This document shows positions 1 through 10,598 of a stretch of 64,000 nt of DNA, in pieces; position 1 is the first letter of the stretch, and each line of letters opens with the position of its first letter. The position numbers and the translations under genes are program-made. Origin of the DNA: Myxococcota bacterium (GTDB lineage Bacteria; Myxococcota_C; UBA6777); assembly GCA_023150835.1 (NCBI GenBank), contig JAKLKB010000043.1, positions 1-64,000 of the forward strand, written 5' to 3'. Under the pieces are notes generated by a model, which worked only from the letters and a program-made list of their open reading frames with translations, was not told the origin of the DNA and did not search any database.

Positions 1-205
1 TCCCCCGTGAACAGGGGAGGGAGCGAAAGTCGGAAGCCTCGGGGATTTTGTTTTTTCATGACGCACGCTGTATGCACCAAATGCAGACGCTGCCCGTTCC
101 AACTTCCCCCCGTTGGCCGGGGGGATTGAGGGGGGGAGAACAAAAAAAGGCGATCAAGACCGACTCTACGAGGTTTCCACCTTAACAAGGCGCGTATGGG
201 GCTTT
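1..205. repeat. Repeat family C, copy 1 (window start; may extend beyond)
   Basis: Nearly identical to the reverse complement of 60233-60467 (shared: gcgaaagtcggaagc.tcggggattttgttttttcatgacgcacgctgtatgcac.aaatgcagacgctgcccgttccaacttcccccc ... gatcaagaccgactctacgaggtttccaccttaacaaggcgcgtatggggc). Confidence 0.9.
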
Positions 206-320
206 GCCCCATGCCCCACAAGGGACTGTCGCCCCTTAACCCCTTTTTGACGAAAAGATCACGGGCTTTTGACGCCAACAACTCTGTCGCTTGAGCGGAT
301 GTGAACACGGAGTTTTTGCC
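188..320 (+). repeat. Repeat family B copy
   Basis: tggggctttgccccatgccccacaagggac...ccccttaacccc...acgccaacaactctgtcgcttgagc...gaacacggagttttt; same architecture as other B copies. Confidence 0.75.
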
Positions 321-370
321 AAGCCTGTCACTCGTATCTATCTATACAAAGGAGCGTAGATTGTTTTAGG

Positions 371-2539
371 ATGGCGCACGCGGAACAAGGCAAACACAAG
401 GAACTCCCACTTCCCCCGACAAAACAACCCAATACACCGAAGAAAACGAGGTCGCGGATGAATGCAACACAATCCACACAAGGTTCCTCTCCCGCAAAAA
501 CGACAGAAACGCCCCCTCCCTCCCAAGTCGCAACCAAGGGTCACATCCTTGATGGCCGTTATCGCGTGGTTCGCCACCTTGGTTCGGGTGGGATCGGCGT
601 GGTCTACCAAGTCGAACACATCCTGTCCGGCAAGATGATGGCGCTCAAGGTACTCCACAACCACCTTGTACGCGGTCGCTCCGCTGCAAGAGAAACCTTC
701 CAACAAGAGGTGCGAAAGCTTGCACGGTTATCACACCCCCACACCATCGAGCTTTTCGATTGCGGTATCTTAGAAAATGCCCTATACATCGTGATGGAAT
801 ACTTGCCGGGCTTGGATCTCGAAAAACTGCTAAACACACACGTCCACATCCCTTGGACCTTGGTGCTACAGATCGGCGAACAAGCCTGCGGAGCGCTCCA
901 ACATGCCCACAGCCTCGGCTTTTTCCACCGCAACCTCAAGCCCGCCAACATCATCCTGCTGCACTACCAAGGCGAAGAAAACTTTATCAAAGTCCTTGAC
1001 TTCGGCCTCACGACGGCCATCGAAGCAGCACAGCACCAAGGCGAGGCTCGCCAATTTTTCGCAGACGCCCATTATACCGCCCCCGAAGCACGCGCTGGAG
1101 GAGAGCGTCCCGACGCACAGTCCGACCTTTACAGCCTCGCTGCGATCTTGTACGAAATCACGATCCGACGGCCTTATTGGAAAGATCAAGCAGAAGGGCG
1201 CACCTTTGTCATGGACGGCGAAGACGCCGTACTGCTCAAGCCTTTGCTCGACGCCCTACGCACCGCACTTGACGAAGATCCCACCCATCGCCCTGTTTCT
1301 GCCGAAGAATTCTTACAAAAACTTCTTCAAGTCCAAGAAGCCATCCTCCCGGGTTCTACACAGCATCCCCACGAAGAACCACGCCACAAACCCTTTCAAA
1401 TGCCCGAACCCGCCCAAGAATCTCCCTCTCCCAAAGATGTCCTCTCCCGCCAAGAATGGGAACGTGTCGAACGCGCATGGCGCTGGCGCACACGCAGCCG
1501 GTGGATCGGACTCTTTGCGGTGTTCGCTGCACTTCTCGGATGGTTCGGCTACCGCTCCCACCAAACCAAACAACAAGAAGCCAAAGAAGCGATCCTCTCC
1601 CAACAAGTCCACCACAAAGAACGCGAACCCAACGACAACGCCTTACAAGCCACCAAGATCCCTCTCAACAAATGGGTGCAAGGTAAACTCGGAACCCCCG
1701 ATAACAACGGACAGTCCGATAAAGACTGGTATCGCTTTCGACTCGACCAACCCGAACAGTTTGTATCGTTTCGCCTCGTCCCACCCCCGCTCCTTGATGT
1801 TGAATTCGGTGTCTACCAACTGATCAAAGGCCAGCCGGGACGCTTGCGCACAGAAGTCCAACATCTCGAAGTCCTCCGCAGCAACAACGCCCAACGCGGT
1901 GGCGAAGAAGCCATCCCCGCAACCCGCCTTGCTGCGGGTGATTATTATCTGCTTGTCCGTGAACTCGTGATCACGGGCGAAAAACCCCAACCCAACATCG
2001 GCCCGTACAAACTGATCGTCGAGATCAAACCACCCAAACCCCACCAAGAACGCGAACCCAACGACACCCCCGCTACCGCCACTCCCGCCACCCTCGACAA
2101 AGAACATCTCGGACTTCACGATAACACCCGTGACATCGACTTCTTTCGCATCGACCTCCCTTCCCACGCTGCCGCCGCGAAAAAATGGCAGGACTGCAAA
2201 GATTGTCCCAAACGCCCCCGCCGCTGGTCTTATTACCGCACGGTCTTCAAAGACGCCCCGATCTATCTTCTGCGCTTTTACACCGTCCCCAAAGTCCAAG
2301 CCGAAGTCACCGTCCTCAACACCAAAGTCCAACCCCTCACCGTCCTCGATCACCAATTCCAAGGACTCCCCAAAGAATACAAACCCGCCACCCCCAAAAA
2401 AGGCCAGCCCTCCGAACCCGCTTATGTGCAATACCTTTTTACGGGAGAAGGGACACATTACTTACGCATCGAAACCAAAGACGGCTATCACTACACCCAC
2501 CCCTACCGTTGGAAGATCTTTGAAGTCCCCTTACGCTAA
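371..2539 (+). CDS. Ser/Thr protein kinase-like protein with TM segment and C-terminal PPC-like repeats; probable pseudokinase
   Basis: RYRVVRHLGSGGIGVVYQVEHILSGKMMALKVL Gly loop and VAIK-like Lys; FFHRNLKPANIILL (HRD->HRN); VLDFGL; TM WIGLFAVFAALLGWFGY; repeated EREPND motifs. Confidence 0.9.
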   Translation: MAHAEQGKHKELPLPPTKQPNTPKKTRSRMNATQSTQGSSPAKTTETPPPSQVATKGHILDGRYRVVRHLGSGGIGVVYQVEHILSGKMMALKVLHNHLVRGRSAARETFQQEVRKLARLSHPHTIELFDCGILENALYIVMEYLPGLDLEKLLNTHVHIPWTLVLQIGEQACGALQHAHSLGFFHRNLKPANIILLHYQGEENFIKVLDFGLTTAIEAAQHQGEARQFFADAHYTAPEARAGGERPDAQSDLYSLAAILYEITIRRPYWKDQAEGRTFVMDGEDAVLLKPLLDALRTALDEDPTHRPVSAEEFLQKLLQVQEAILPGSTQHPHEEPRHKPFQMPEPAQESPSPKDVLSRQEWERVERAWRWRTRSRWIGLFAVFAALLGWFGYRSHQTKQQEAKEAILSQQVHHKEREPNDNALQATKIPLNKWVQGKLGTPDNNGQSDKDWYRFRLDQPEQFVSFRLVPPPLLDVEFGVYQLIKGQPGRLRTEVQHLEVLRSNNAQRGGEEAIPATRLAAGDYYLLVRELVITGEKPQPNIGPYKLIVEIKPPKPHQEREPNDTPATATPATLDKEHLGLHDNTRDIDFFRIDLPSHAAAAKKWQDCKDCPKRPRRWSYYRTVFKDAPIYLLRFYTVPKVQAEVTVLNTKVQPLTVLDHQFQGLPKEYKPATPKKGQPSEPAYVQYLFTGEGTHYLRIETKDGYHYTHPYRWKIFEVPLR

Positions 2540-2546
2540 TCTCGTG

Positions 2547-3488
2547 TTAGGGCTTGATGTCGACACAGACGGAGGGAGGAGGCGGGGGGCAACCGATGGC
2601 GGTGCAGGTGGCGTAATGTTCGCAGCGTTGGCCGCTTTTGCAATCGGCATCGGCTTCACAGCGGCGGGGGTCAGGTTCGACGGGCTTAGCGATACAGTAG
2701 GAGGGACCGCAGTTTTCAGCATCGCAGGGCAGGCTGTAGCAGATCTCGCCTTGAGCGCAGTCGCCGTCTTGAGCGCAAGTCTTGGGAGCGGGCGGATTGG
2801 GAACACAAGCCGAGGGGGGCGGCGGCGGACAGTTGAGTCCTGCGCAAGTCGCGTAATGTTCGCAGCGTTCGCCTTGTGCGCAATCCGCATCGCTGGTGCA
2901 GACCTTGGGTGCGGGGGGTTTGACGACGCAGCGACCTGCGGGTTGGGGCATACAAGGGAAAACTTGTGTGGTGCTATCAGAACTTGTTCCTTGCGCGGGT
3001 GCGCTACCTTCTTTTGCGCCTTGGGTGGGAGTTCCGCCGTCTTGAGTGCCCGGCATGGGATCCATCTCGCAACGCTCGTTTTGTGCGCAATCGCTGTCTT
3101 GGTAGCAAGTGACGGGCGGTGGTTCGACTTGGACAGGTGCGCAACGGCCTTGGATGCGGCGTGTTCCCGTGACGACGCCTGTGTACAAGCAGCGCTCTCC
3201 GCGTCTGCAATCGCTGTCTTTGCTACACACGCTTGGCTGAGGTGGGCGGGGCGGCGGTACGGGCTTGCTTTCGCAATAACCTTCGGCCACTCGGGTACGG
3301 ATCACACAGCCTGCCCCGTTGCACACGGCGGGTTCAGAAGGAGCAAGACGACAGACCTCTGTTCGTTTGCAATCATCATCACTGATGCACTTGATCGGAT
3401 TCACTTTTTCTTCGGGCTGTACCCCGCACCCTGCCAACCCCAAGAAACCCACGGCCATCCAGCCAACAACCCAACGATTCGACAACAT
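2547..3488 (-). CDS. Lipoprotein with tandem Cys-rich (CxxDxDCxxGxxC) repeats
   Basis: Lipobox MAVGFLGLAGC; repeats CSKDSDCRRGERC, CYQDSDCAQNERC, CTSDADCAQGERC, CAQDGDCAQGEIC, CEADADCKSGQRC. Confidence 0.85.
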   Translation of the reverse strand: MLSNRWVVGWMAVGFLGLAGCGVQPEEKVNPIKCISDDDCKRTEVCRLAPSEPAVCNGAGCVIRTRVAEGYCESKPVPPPRPPQPSVCSKDSDCRRGERCLYTGVVTGTRRIQGRCAPVQVEPPPVTCYQDSDCAQNERCEMDPMPGTQDGGTPTQGAKEGSAPAQGTSSDSTTQVFPCMPQPAGRCVVKPPAPKVCTSDADCAQGERCEHYATCAGLNCPPPPPSACVPNPPAPKTCAQDGDCAQGEICYSLPCDAENCGPSYCIAKPVEPDPRRCEADADCKSGQRCEHYATCTAIGCPPPPPSVCVDIKP

Positions 3489-3711
3489 ATCCTTTTCTCC
3501 TTGCTTGTGAGCCGACCTCGGCTCGTTTTTTCTTTCGAGAGAGCCTTAGGGCAAAAGCAAGGCCAAGTGCCGCGATCCACAAAAAACTCTTTCCTCCCAA
3601 ATCGTTGCTCGAAAGATCACACGATCTTTTTGCGCCTCCCCCCCTCCAAAAACTCTCACTCGCCTCAGTTTCTTGAGAGGAGAATTTGAGGGTGTATCTT
3701 TTTACATACAA

Positions 3712-5388
3712 TTAGATCGAGATCTTCATCTGCCCACGTCCAGCGCGTCCTGCGATCCAATGGACGGTGATCTCGCCTGTTCCATAAAGCCACCATTCGG
3801 CGAGATCGCGTTGTCCGCGAGCGGGGAGGCTCGCATAGAGCTGATGGCGTGCTTCATTGACGCGACTTTGTCCCCATCCATCGAGATGATGAAGGCTCTG
3901 TTCGAGCGGTGAGCGCAACGAACGTGCAGACTCGGGCATCTGCAAACGGACGCTGACGCCCGGGCTTGCGCCGATATCTTCGCCGCGTTGGAGCGCGGAA
4001 GTAGGCAGAAAGCCGCGATTTTCAAGGATCACTTGGAGGTGCTTGAGTTCGCCTTCGGAGTGGAGACGGGTTTCGAGATGGATCTGAGGGAGAGCTTTTC
4101 GCAAACGCTCGGCCATCCGATATCCGCGATCGCACTCGCGTTGGAGTAAGGCTTCGGGAGGATTGCGGATCGTGCGCATGTAGTCGATCCCGCCGATCTC
4201 GACGGGGCCAAGTTGAGGGTGGTCAAAAGGGTCCCAAGGACGGACGGCTTGGGGATCTTGGCTAAAGTGTTCGATCACGGGGCGCAATTTCTCGGGTTCA
4301 GGTTGGCGGAAAAAAGCAGCTGGTTGGGCGAGATCGATGCCTGCTTCTTTGAAGGGATCCCAAAATTCGACGGTGTATCCCGGGACACCAAAGATCACGG
4401 TCATCGTGTCGGACCACACCCCTGTTGTGGGCCGTTTGGGATCGTACATAAAGTCTGGATACACGCGAATCACCCGATAATCGGTGCCTTGGGTGGCATC
4501 TTTGGCGAGTTCTTCCATCAAGCGGATATCGTCTTCTTTGAGCGGAGAGTCTTGGCGGTAGGGTTGGGTCAGGATGCAGCCTGTATAGGTGTGAAAGGTC
4601 AAACCTCCGCAGATCGAGGGAAACCGAGCAAAAGTATCAACGACTGCGCGGCTTTCTTGCTCGCTCAGGGCGTAAGAGCCTGCGTCCATGCCAAACATCG
4701 ATGTCGGCATCCAATGGCCCGGGAAATTCCGATTGAGATCGATCCCGTGACGCAGCGGGGCAGCGCTCCAACAAACTCCATCCCAGTTAAGAAAGTGTCC
4801 CTCACTACAGAAGAAAAAGGCATCTTCGGGATCATCATCCAGCGTGCGATGACGCATCCACATCGGCAGCGTCGGATCGATCACAAAAGGCCCAGCAGGG
4901 TGCTTCCAACGCATCCAACGCACGACGCCATCTTTGTCGAGGTCGCTAGGTTCGAGTCCAACGCGGCTTTCGCCTTCTTTGGGAGGGCGCAAAGAAGAGC
5001 GCAAGTAGGGTGCGCCTTCGTGCAAGGCTTGGTATCCATCAGGGCTGATGCAAGGCATCACCAAGATCCGTTGATGCGCAAGCCATCGCGCCAGCGTTTC
5101 GTCGCCATCTCGGAGCCGTTCGATCCACCGAGACACCGTATACAAAGCCGCGCTAATGCCCGTCCATTCGGAGGCATGGGTTCCAGCGTCCAACCAAAGC
5201 GACGGCCCTTCGTCCGTCTGTGCTTGTTGTCCACCGATCTGCAAAAGCCAGATCGCTCGTTCTTCTCGGGTACGCCCGACTTCTTCAAGGCGAACCCACG
5301 CGGGGAATTCTTGCGCGAGTTGTCGGCACCATGCTTCGACCGCAGGATAATCAAGATATCGTTCAGCGCGATAAGGACTCCAAGACAC
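3712..5388 (-). CDS. M14-family zinc carboxypeptidase
   Basis: LWLDAGTHASEWTG (HxxE zinc motif), GIDLNRNFPGHW, GLTFHTYTG, GYTVEFWDP. Confidence 0.85.
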   Translation of the reverse strand: MSWSPYRAERYLDYPAVEAWCRQLAQEFPAWVRLEEVGRTREERAIWLLQIGGQQAQTDEGPSLWLDAGTHASEWTGISAALYTVSRWIERLRDGDETLARWLAHQRILVMPCISPDGYQALHEGAPYLRSSLRPPKEGESRVGLEPSDLDKDGVVRWMRWKHPAGPFVIDPTLPMWMRHRTLDDDPEDAFFFCSEGHFLNWDGVCWSAAPLRHGIDLNRNFPGHWMPTSMFGMDAGSYALSEQESRAVVDTFARFPSICGGLTFHTYTGCILTQPYRQDSPLKEDDIRLMEELAKDATQGTDYRVIRVYPDFMYDPKRPTTGVWSDTMTVIFGVPGYTVEFWDPFKEAGIDLAQPAAFFRQPEPEKLRPVIEHFSQDPQAVRPWDPFDHPQLGPVEIGGIDYMRTIRNPPEALLQRECDRGYRMAERLRKALPQIHLETRLHSEGELKHLQVILENRGFLPTSALQRGEDIGASPGVSVRLQMPESARSLRSPLEQSLHHLDGWGQSRVNEARHQLYASLPARGQRDLAEWWLYGTGEITVHWIAGRAGRGQMKISI

Positions 5389-5440
5389 GGCAGATCTCTC
5401 CTTTTCTTATTTCTCTCGGATGTATGACCCTACTCACAGA

Positions 5441-6850
5441 TCAGTCTGCTCCTCGCAAAGACGGCGCAGGTACGCCCTCAAAAGCAGGAACATCCGCAAG
5501 GATCTCAGAAAACATCTCTTGCAAGATCCGCTGAACCAGCGTGGGGTCCACGATCTCGCTACAGATCCCCGCGCTGATCGTCATTTGTTGATCATAACCG
5601 CTGATCGCGGGGGCAAAATGGGGAGCGTAGATCACACTTGCCGTCAGAAAAGCGTTGCGTACCGTAGGACCGCCCAGATCGAGTGCCGCAGGTTCGATCT
5701 GGCCCATATTGGTCATGGTCGGCGGAAGCAAAGCGTCCGCCAGTCGGAAGGTATAGCGAAATACCATGCGGCTCAGTGCGTACGGCAAATAACGCAAGAG
5801 AGGAACCATCAAAAGGATATCACCCGCCCCGATATAAGACTGTTTTTGTTCTTCGACTTGCTTGTGGATCACCGCGAGAGTTCGGGAAAAATCACTTGTG
5901 ATATCCTCGTGAGAAGGCAGCTTTGCGCCAAAGAAGTTGGAGAGGTTGCACAACGCCTCGGCTTGACGGCTTGGGAGATAACGGCGAAGATCCACCGTCG
6001 CCATCACACGCAACGGAGTTCGCGGATCAGTAGGAGCCAAGACGCGATACCAAGCCCGTAGATAGGCCGTCATCAACATATCATTCATGGTCGCATCGTG
6101 CATCCGCGCATAACGCTGAAGCACAGCCACTTCTTGCGGGCTGAAGTGGCGCAAGATGTAAGTGCGTTCGGTGTTGGGTAAACGCGCCCGAAAAGGCAGC
6201 CGCAGGTTGCGTGGGGGCCAAAAGCGTTGTGACAGATCGCGCCAAGCACGCCGAAGGCGAGGGAAAAAGTCGCGCCATCCGAATCGTTCAAGGATCTGAT
6301 CGACCTCGCGGCGACCGTGAAGATTCACAGGCAAGACAAAAGCAGGATCATCCGCCAGTTTTTTATAAGCATGCGCCAACAAGGAGGCGTATTGTTTGAG
6401 CGCACCGCCGTCTGCGTTGAGGTGATGGACTTTCAGGCAAAGAGTGTCGCCCTGATCATGTCGGAAGATCCGCGCTTGCACGATCGGATCGACGCAAGGG
6501 TCGGTGGGACGACAAAGATAGCGATCGAGATCGCCGTCGCGATCCTTGGTTTCCACAAGATCGCAAAGCTCCAACGTATCGAGATCCTCACGCCGTTCCC
6601 AGTATGGTCGCCATACACTCGCCACAAAACGGCATCCCAGCACAGGTTCCGCATCCATCGTCAAACGGATCGCACGCCGCATCCGCAACAGATCCAACGA
6701 CTCCTCCACATCCACCACACAATGGACTTGAAGATCGCCGAGAAATTCGTACATCAAAAAAACGACTTTATCGAAAGTGACCGAGGGTAGGCGCTTTGGA
6801 ATAGCCGTTGCGCTCTCTGAGGCAGAGGAAGAAAACAAAGGTCGAGTCAT
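5441..6850 (-). CDS. Condensation-domain/WS-DGAT-like acyltransferase family protein
   Basis: HHLNADGG (HHxxxDG) motif; start set at MTRPLF because the longer ORF (to 7135) runs through a family B repeat. Confidence 0.65.
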   Translation of the reverse strand: MTRPLFSSSASESATAIPKRLPSVTFDKVVFLMYEFLGDLQVHCVVDVEESLDLLRMRRAIRLTMDAEPVLGCRFVASVWRPYWERREDLDTLELCDLVETKDRDGDLDRYLCRPTDPCVDPIVQARIFRHDQGDTLCLKVHHLNADGGALKQYASLLAHAYKKLADDPAFVLPVNLHGRREVDQILERFGWRDFFPRLRRAWRDLSQRFWPPRNLRLPFRARLPNTERTYILRHFSPQEVAVLQRYARMHDATMNDMLMTAYLRAWYRVLAPTDPRTPLRVMATVDLRRYLPSRQAEALCNLSNFFGAKLPSHEDITSDFSRTLAVIHKQVEEQKQSYIGAGDILLMVPLLRYLPYALSRMVFRYTFRLADALLPPTMTNMGQIEPAALDLGGPTVRNAFLTASVIYAPHFAPAISGYDQQMTISAGICSEIVDPTLVQRILQEMFSEILADVPAFEGVPAPSLRGAD

Positions 6851-6960
6851 CACAAACCCCACAACGAAACGCACAAACAAGCAAGCGCCCGCAGCATAGC
6901 GCACGCCTCTACAGGCGACAAGGGCAAGACACAGAAACATCGCAAAGAAACGCTCCCGAC

Positions 6961-7100
6961 AAAACCCCCGTGTTCGCGCCCTTCCACGCGGCGCAGGCGT
7001 CTGATTGAAAAACCTGCGTTCACCCCGCCGATACGGGGTCAAGGGAGCCGCGCTAAGGCAGTGGGGTGTGGGGTGACACCCCACAAAAACAAACCCACCC
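6961..7100 (-). repeat. Repeat family B copy
   Basis: cccgtgttcgcgccc...ttgaaaaacctgcgttcaccccgccgatacggggtcaagggagc...gtggggtgtggggtgacaccccac. Confidence 0.85.
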
Positions 7101-7145
7101 ACAAAAGTCTCATCGATATGATAAAAACGTCGCAAAGAAACGCGA

Positions 7146-7174
7146 TTGACACCCCTGATGCGCCTTGGTAGGCT
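7146..7174 (+). promoter_or_regulatory. Candidate sigma70-type promoter upstream of OPT gene
   Basis: TTGACA - 17 nt - TAGGCT. Confidence 0.35.
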
Positions 7175-7299
7175 ACGCGCCTCGCTTTGCAGCGACTCTT
7201 TCTACGCGGCGTGTACCGCGAACAAGGCCCGTCTACCCGATGGGATCTCTTGCGTTGCCCCCTGCTTCACCCTTTCTTCAACCTTACGGAGTCAAGTGA

Positions 7300-9201
7300 A
7301 TGGCGTTGAAACATCTAACCGACGAACAGATCCGTGATTGGACGGTCGAACAAAAAGACCGCTGGTGGCTAGAAAATGTCTATCGTGGGGATATGCCCCA
7401 ATTGACGCTGCGATCGGCCTTATCGGGCATGTTGATCGGTGGAGCGTTGTCCCTCACCAACCTCTACGTCGGGATGAAAACAGGGTGGACTTTGGGCGTG
7501 GGGATCACGTCGGTGATTATCGCATTTGCGATGTTCAAGGTCTTGGCTTCGGTCGGTATGGCCGACGAGTTTACGGTGCTAGAAAACAACTGTATGCAGT
7601 CGATCGCGACGGCTGCGGGCTATATGACTTCGCCCCTGATCGCCAGTCTTGCGGCTTATATGATCATCACCAACCGCGTGATCCCGATGGGAACGACGAT
7701 GCTGTGGATGATCTCGCTCGCTCTGCTGGGTGTACTCTTTGCGTTTCCGCTCAAGCGGCGCTTTATCAACGATGAGCAACACCCTTTCCCTGAAGGCCGT
7801 GCTGCGGGCGTTGTGATGGACGCTTTGCATACCAGCGACGCCAAAGAAGGCATCTTTAAGGCCAAGATCCTCGTCTATGGTGGCGGTCTTGCCGCGCTGC
7901 TTGAACTGCTCAAACAAGACCATCTACTCGACAAGATCAAACTGGGGTTTCTAGCGATCCCACACAGCCTTGAAGCCGGGCTTTACCGCTTGATGGGATG
8001 GACACCCAAGATCGGCGGAGTTCCGCTGCAACAGCTCACCATCACAATTGAACCCGATCACGTCATGGTCGCAGCAGGCGGACTGATGGGCATCCGCACA
8101 GGTGTATCGCTCCTGCTTGGTGCGATCTTTAACTATTTCGTCCTTGCCCCTTGGATGATCAACCACGGGGATATCCTCGGAAACGTCAACGCCAGCGGCG
8201 CAGCGGTCTTTGGCTTTCGCCCGATCACGACGTGGGCTTTGTGGTGTGGTGTCGCGATGATGACCACCGCCAGTTTGTTCGCTTTCCTTAGCAAGCCCGG
8301 GATGTTGCTGAATTCCTTTGCGAGCCTTTTTCGCAAAAAAGACGATAGCAAAGATATCCTCGGACACATCGAACTCCCGATGTCCGTCTTTCTCTTTGGT
8401 ATCCCCTTGGTCGGAAGCGTGGTCGTGTTGCTGGCGTGGTACTTTTTCCACGTGCCGATCTGGCTGGGTGCGCTGGCGATCCCGATGGTCTTTGTCTTTA
8501 CGATCATCGCGGCCCATTCGACCGCACTGACCGCGATCACACCCACAGGCGCGCTCGGAAAGCTTACCCAACTCACCTACGCTGCACTCACTCCGAGCAT
8601 CACCACCAACGTCATGACCGCAAGCATCACAGGCGAAGTCGCCGGCAATGCCTCGAACTTGTTGATGGATATCAAACCGGGCTATATGCTCGGCGGAAAG
8701 CCCCGTCATCAGGCGCTCGGACACGTCTTGGGCATCATCGCTGGTGCGATCGTCTGTGTGCCGATCTTTTACATCGCCTTTTTGCGCAACAATCCTTCGG
8801 GCCTGATCTCTTCGGAGTATCCGATGCCGGGCGCGACCATCTGGAAAGCCGTCGCCGAGATCTTGACTCGCGGCATCTCCGAACTCCCCCTGACGGCTGT
8901 CTATGCCGCTTTGATCGGTGCCATCCTCGGGATCGCCCTCGAAGCCATCAAAGTCCTCAGCAAAGGCCGCTTCCCGATCTCTGCGGTGGGCCTTGGACTT
9001 GCGTTTGTCATCCCTTTTAACACCTGCTTTGCCATGTTTCTTGGCTCTTTCCTCTTTTGGCTCGCCGAAAAATCCTTTCAACGCGAAGACTCCTTTGCAC
9101 ACCGCGTCTTTGTGCAAAACCTCGAACCTGTCGCGGCTGGCGTGATCGCTGGTGGTGCCTTGATGGGCATCTTGATCGCCGTCCTCACCGCTGCTTTCTA
9201 A
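7300..9201 (+). CDS. OPT family oligopeptide transporter
   Basis: Multi-TM 633 aa; YRGDMPQLTLRSALSGMLIGGALSLTNLYVGMKTGW typical of OPT proteins; GDVAGNASNLLMDIKPGYMLG-type motif (here GEVAGNASNLLMDIKPGYMLG). Confidence 0.88.
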   Translation: MALKHLTDEQIRDWTVEQKDRWWLENVYRGDMPQLTLRSALSGMLIGGALSLTNLYVGMKTGWTLGVGITSVIIAFAMFKVLASVGMADEFTVLENNCMQSIATAAGYMTSPLIASLAAYMIITNRVIPMGTTMLWMISLALLGVLFAFPLKRRFINDEQHPFPEGRAAGVVMDALHTSDAKEGIFKAKILVYGGGLAALLELLKQDHLLDKIKLGFLAIPHSLEAGLYRLMGWTPKIGGVPLQQLTITIEPDHVMVAAGGLMGIRTGVSLLLGAIFNYFVLAPWMINHGDILGNVNASGAAVFGFRPITTWALWCGVAMMTTASLFAFLSKPGMLLNSFASLFRKKDDSKDILGHIELPMSVFLFGIPLVGSVVVLLAWYFFHVPIWLGALAIPMVFVFTIIAAHSTALTAITPTGALGKLTQLTYAALTPSITTNVMTASITGEVAGNASNLLMDIKPGYMLGGKPRHQALGHVLGIIAGAIVCVPIFYIAFLRNNPSGLISSEYPMPGATIWKAVAEILTRGISELPLTAVYAALIGAILGIALEAIKVLSKGRFPISAVGLGLAFVIPFNTCFAMFLGSFLFWLAEKSFQREDSFAHRVFVQNLEPVAAGVIAGGALMGILIAVLTAAF

Positions 9202-9225
9202 TCCACGCTGAAAGGAACCCACACC

Positions 9226-10407
9226 ATGCACAAAAAACGCTCTGCCCCACTGTCTCTACTCTTTGCCGCCTCCGTGGCTTTCTTCACCGCTGCTTGTCGT
9301 CCGCCCTTGCCGACCACCCAAGAAGACCTCGCCGATTACATCCTCTACGGCAGCCAAGGCGGAAAAGTCCGCAAACTCGACGAAACAGCCCAAGCCTACG
9401 CCGACAAAGTCCTCCGCCTGTATTTTCAACTCAAAAACGCCCAACAACCCATGCTCGCCCTCGCCGACCCCAAAGAACTCTGGCCCCTCCAAAACAAAGA
9501 CAACGGCAACGCAACACCTCGCAAGAAAGCTCCCAAAAAGCCCACAGCATGGCAAACAAAGCAACCCCAAAAACGCCTCAAGCTGATCCAAACATGGCTC
9601 GAAGACGCTTCCTCCATCGAATCGGGCCTTGCCTTGCGCGCTGGACTCCAAAAGCTCCTTGCCTCCGCGTCCTCTCTCCCCTCCCTGCGTGAACAAGCAC
9701 AAAAACTCCTCCACCAAACCACCCAACGCGCCCAACTACGCGCCCAATTACAAACGCTCTTGACTTCCCCACCCTCCCTGCCAAGCCTCGCCAAATCTCC
9801 CCAAATCCCCCTCAGCCAACGCCTCCAACAAGCCCTGTTCCAAGAACTCGATCAGCGCGAACAATCCGCCCGTTTGATCGCAAATACTCACCTCCACATC
9901 CTCCAAAAAGCCGTCGCCAAAGCGGATTACATCAAAAGCCCTCTCGCTCAAGCCGATTGGACCCAAACCCACAACAGCCTTCTCCAACTCCAACAAACCG
10001 AGATCACCGCTCTACGAAGCACCTTGATCTCGCAAAAAACCACCCGAGACAGCGCACTCCAACGCAAAAAACAACTCCGCAGCGCTGGACTCTCCGACGA
10101 ATCCTCTTGGCGTTCTTATCTCCGACTTGAATTAGAAGTCCATTACTACGACGCTCTCATCCAAAAAGCTGAAGCTCGCCTCCAAACTTCACCCGCCTCA
10201 CCAACCAAAACCACCCCTCCAACCAAAACCACCCCTCCAACCAAAACCACCCCTCCAACCAAAACCACCCCTCCAACCAAAACCACCCCTGCGCCGATCC
10301 CTGTGCGCCCTCGGCCTGCTTCGCAACCCTCCACCGCACGCCCACAACCGGCCTCTCAACCCACACCCGCACGCCCGCAACCTGCCTCCCGCCCCACACC
10401 ACGCTAA
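9226..10407 (+). CDS. Lipoprotein with C-terminal PTKTTP repeats
   Basis: Signal/lipobox LFAASVAFFTAAC; tandem PPTKTT repeats then Pro-rich tail. Confidence 0.75.
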   Translation: MHKKRSAPLSLLFAASVAFFTAACRPPLPTTQEDLADYILYGSQGGKVRKLDETAQAYADKVLRLYFQLKNAQQPMLALADPKELWPLQNKDNGNATPRKKAPKKPTAWQTKQPQKRLKLIQTWLEDASSIESGLALRAGLQKLLASASSLPSLREQAQKLLHQTTQRAQLRAQLQTLLTSPPSLPSLAKSPQIPLSQRLQQALFQELDQREQSARLIANTHLHILQKAVAKADYIKSPLAQADWTQTHNSLLQLQQTEITALRSTLISQKTTRDSALQRKKQLRSAGLSDESSWRSYLRLELEVHYYDALIQKAEARLQTSPASPTKTTPPTKTTPPTKTTPPTKTTPPTKTTPAPIPVRPRPASQPSTARPQPASQPTPARPQPASRPTPR

Positions 10408-10455
10408 GCCATCCTCCTCGCGAAAAAGTACTTCGATAGGACTTACACAGTCGGA

Positions 10456-10590
10456 TGAGGTGGTGGGGTTTCACCCCACACCCCACAAGGGAGCGCCGCC
10501 CCCTTGACCCCGAATTGGCGGGACGAGCGATGGTGTTTCAAACAAACAGCAGTGCCGCTTGAAATGCCGCGAACACGGCTTTTTTTGGCA
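10456..10590 (+). repeat. Repeat family B copy
   Basis: ggtggggtttcaccccacaccccacaagggagcgccgcccccttgaccccg...gccgcttgaa...gcgaacacggctttttttgg. Confidence 0.9.
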
Positions 10591-10598
10591 ACTGCGTC

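Noticed and set aside
4945-4965. ggttcgagtccaac T-loop-like string suggesting a tRNA
   Set aside because: Lies within the M14 peptidase coding sequence with no acceptor or anticodon arms; no convincing tRNA or rRNA seen in the window
4213-5427. 404-aa ORF antisense to the M14 carboxypeptidase
   Set aside because: Shadow ORF; the opposite strand has zinc-peptidase motifs
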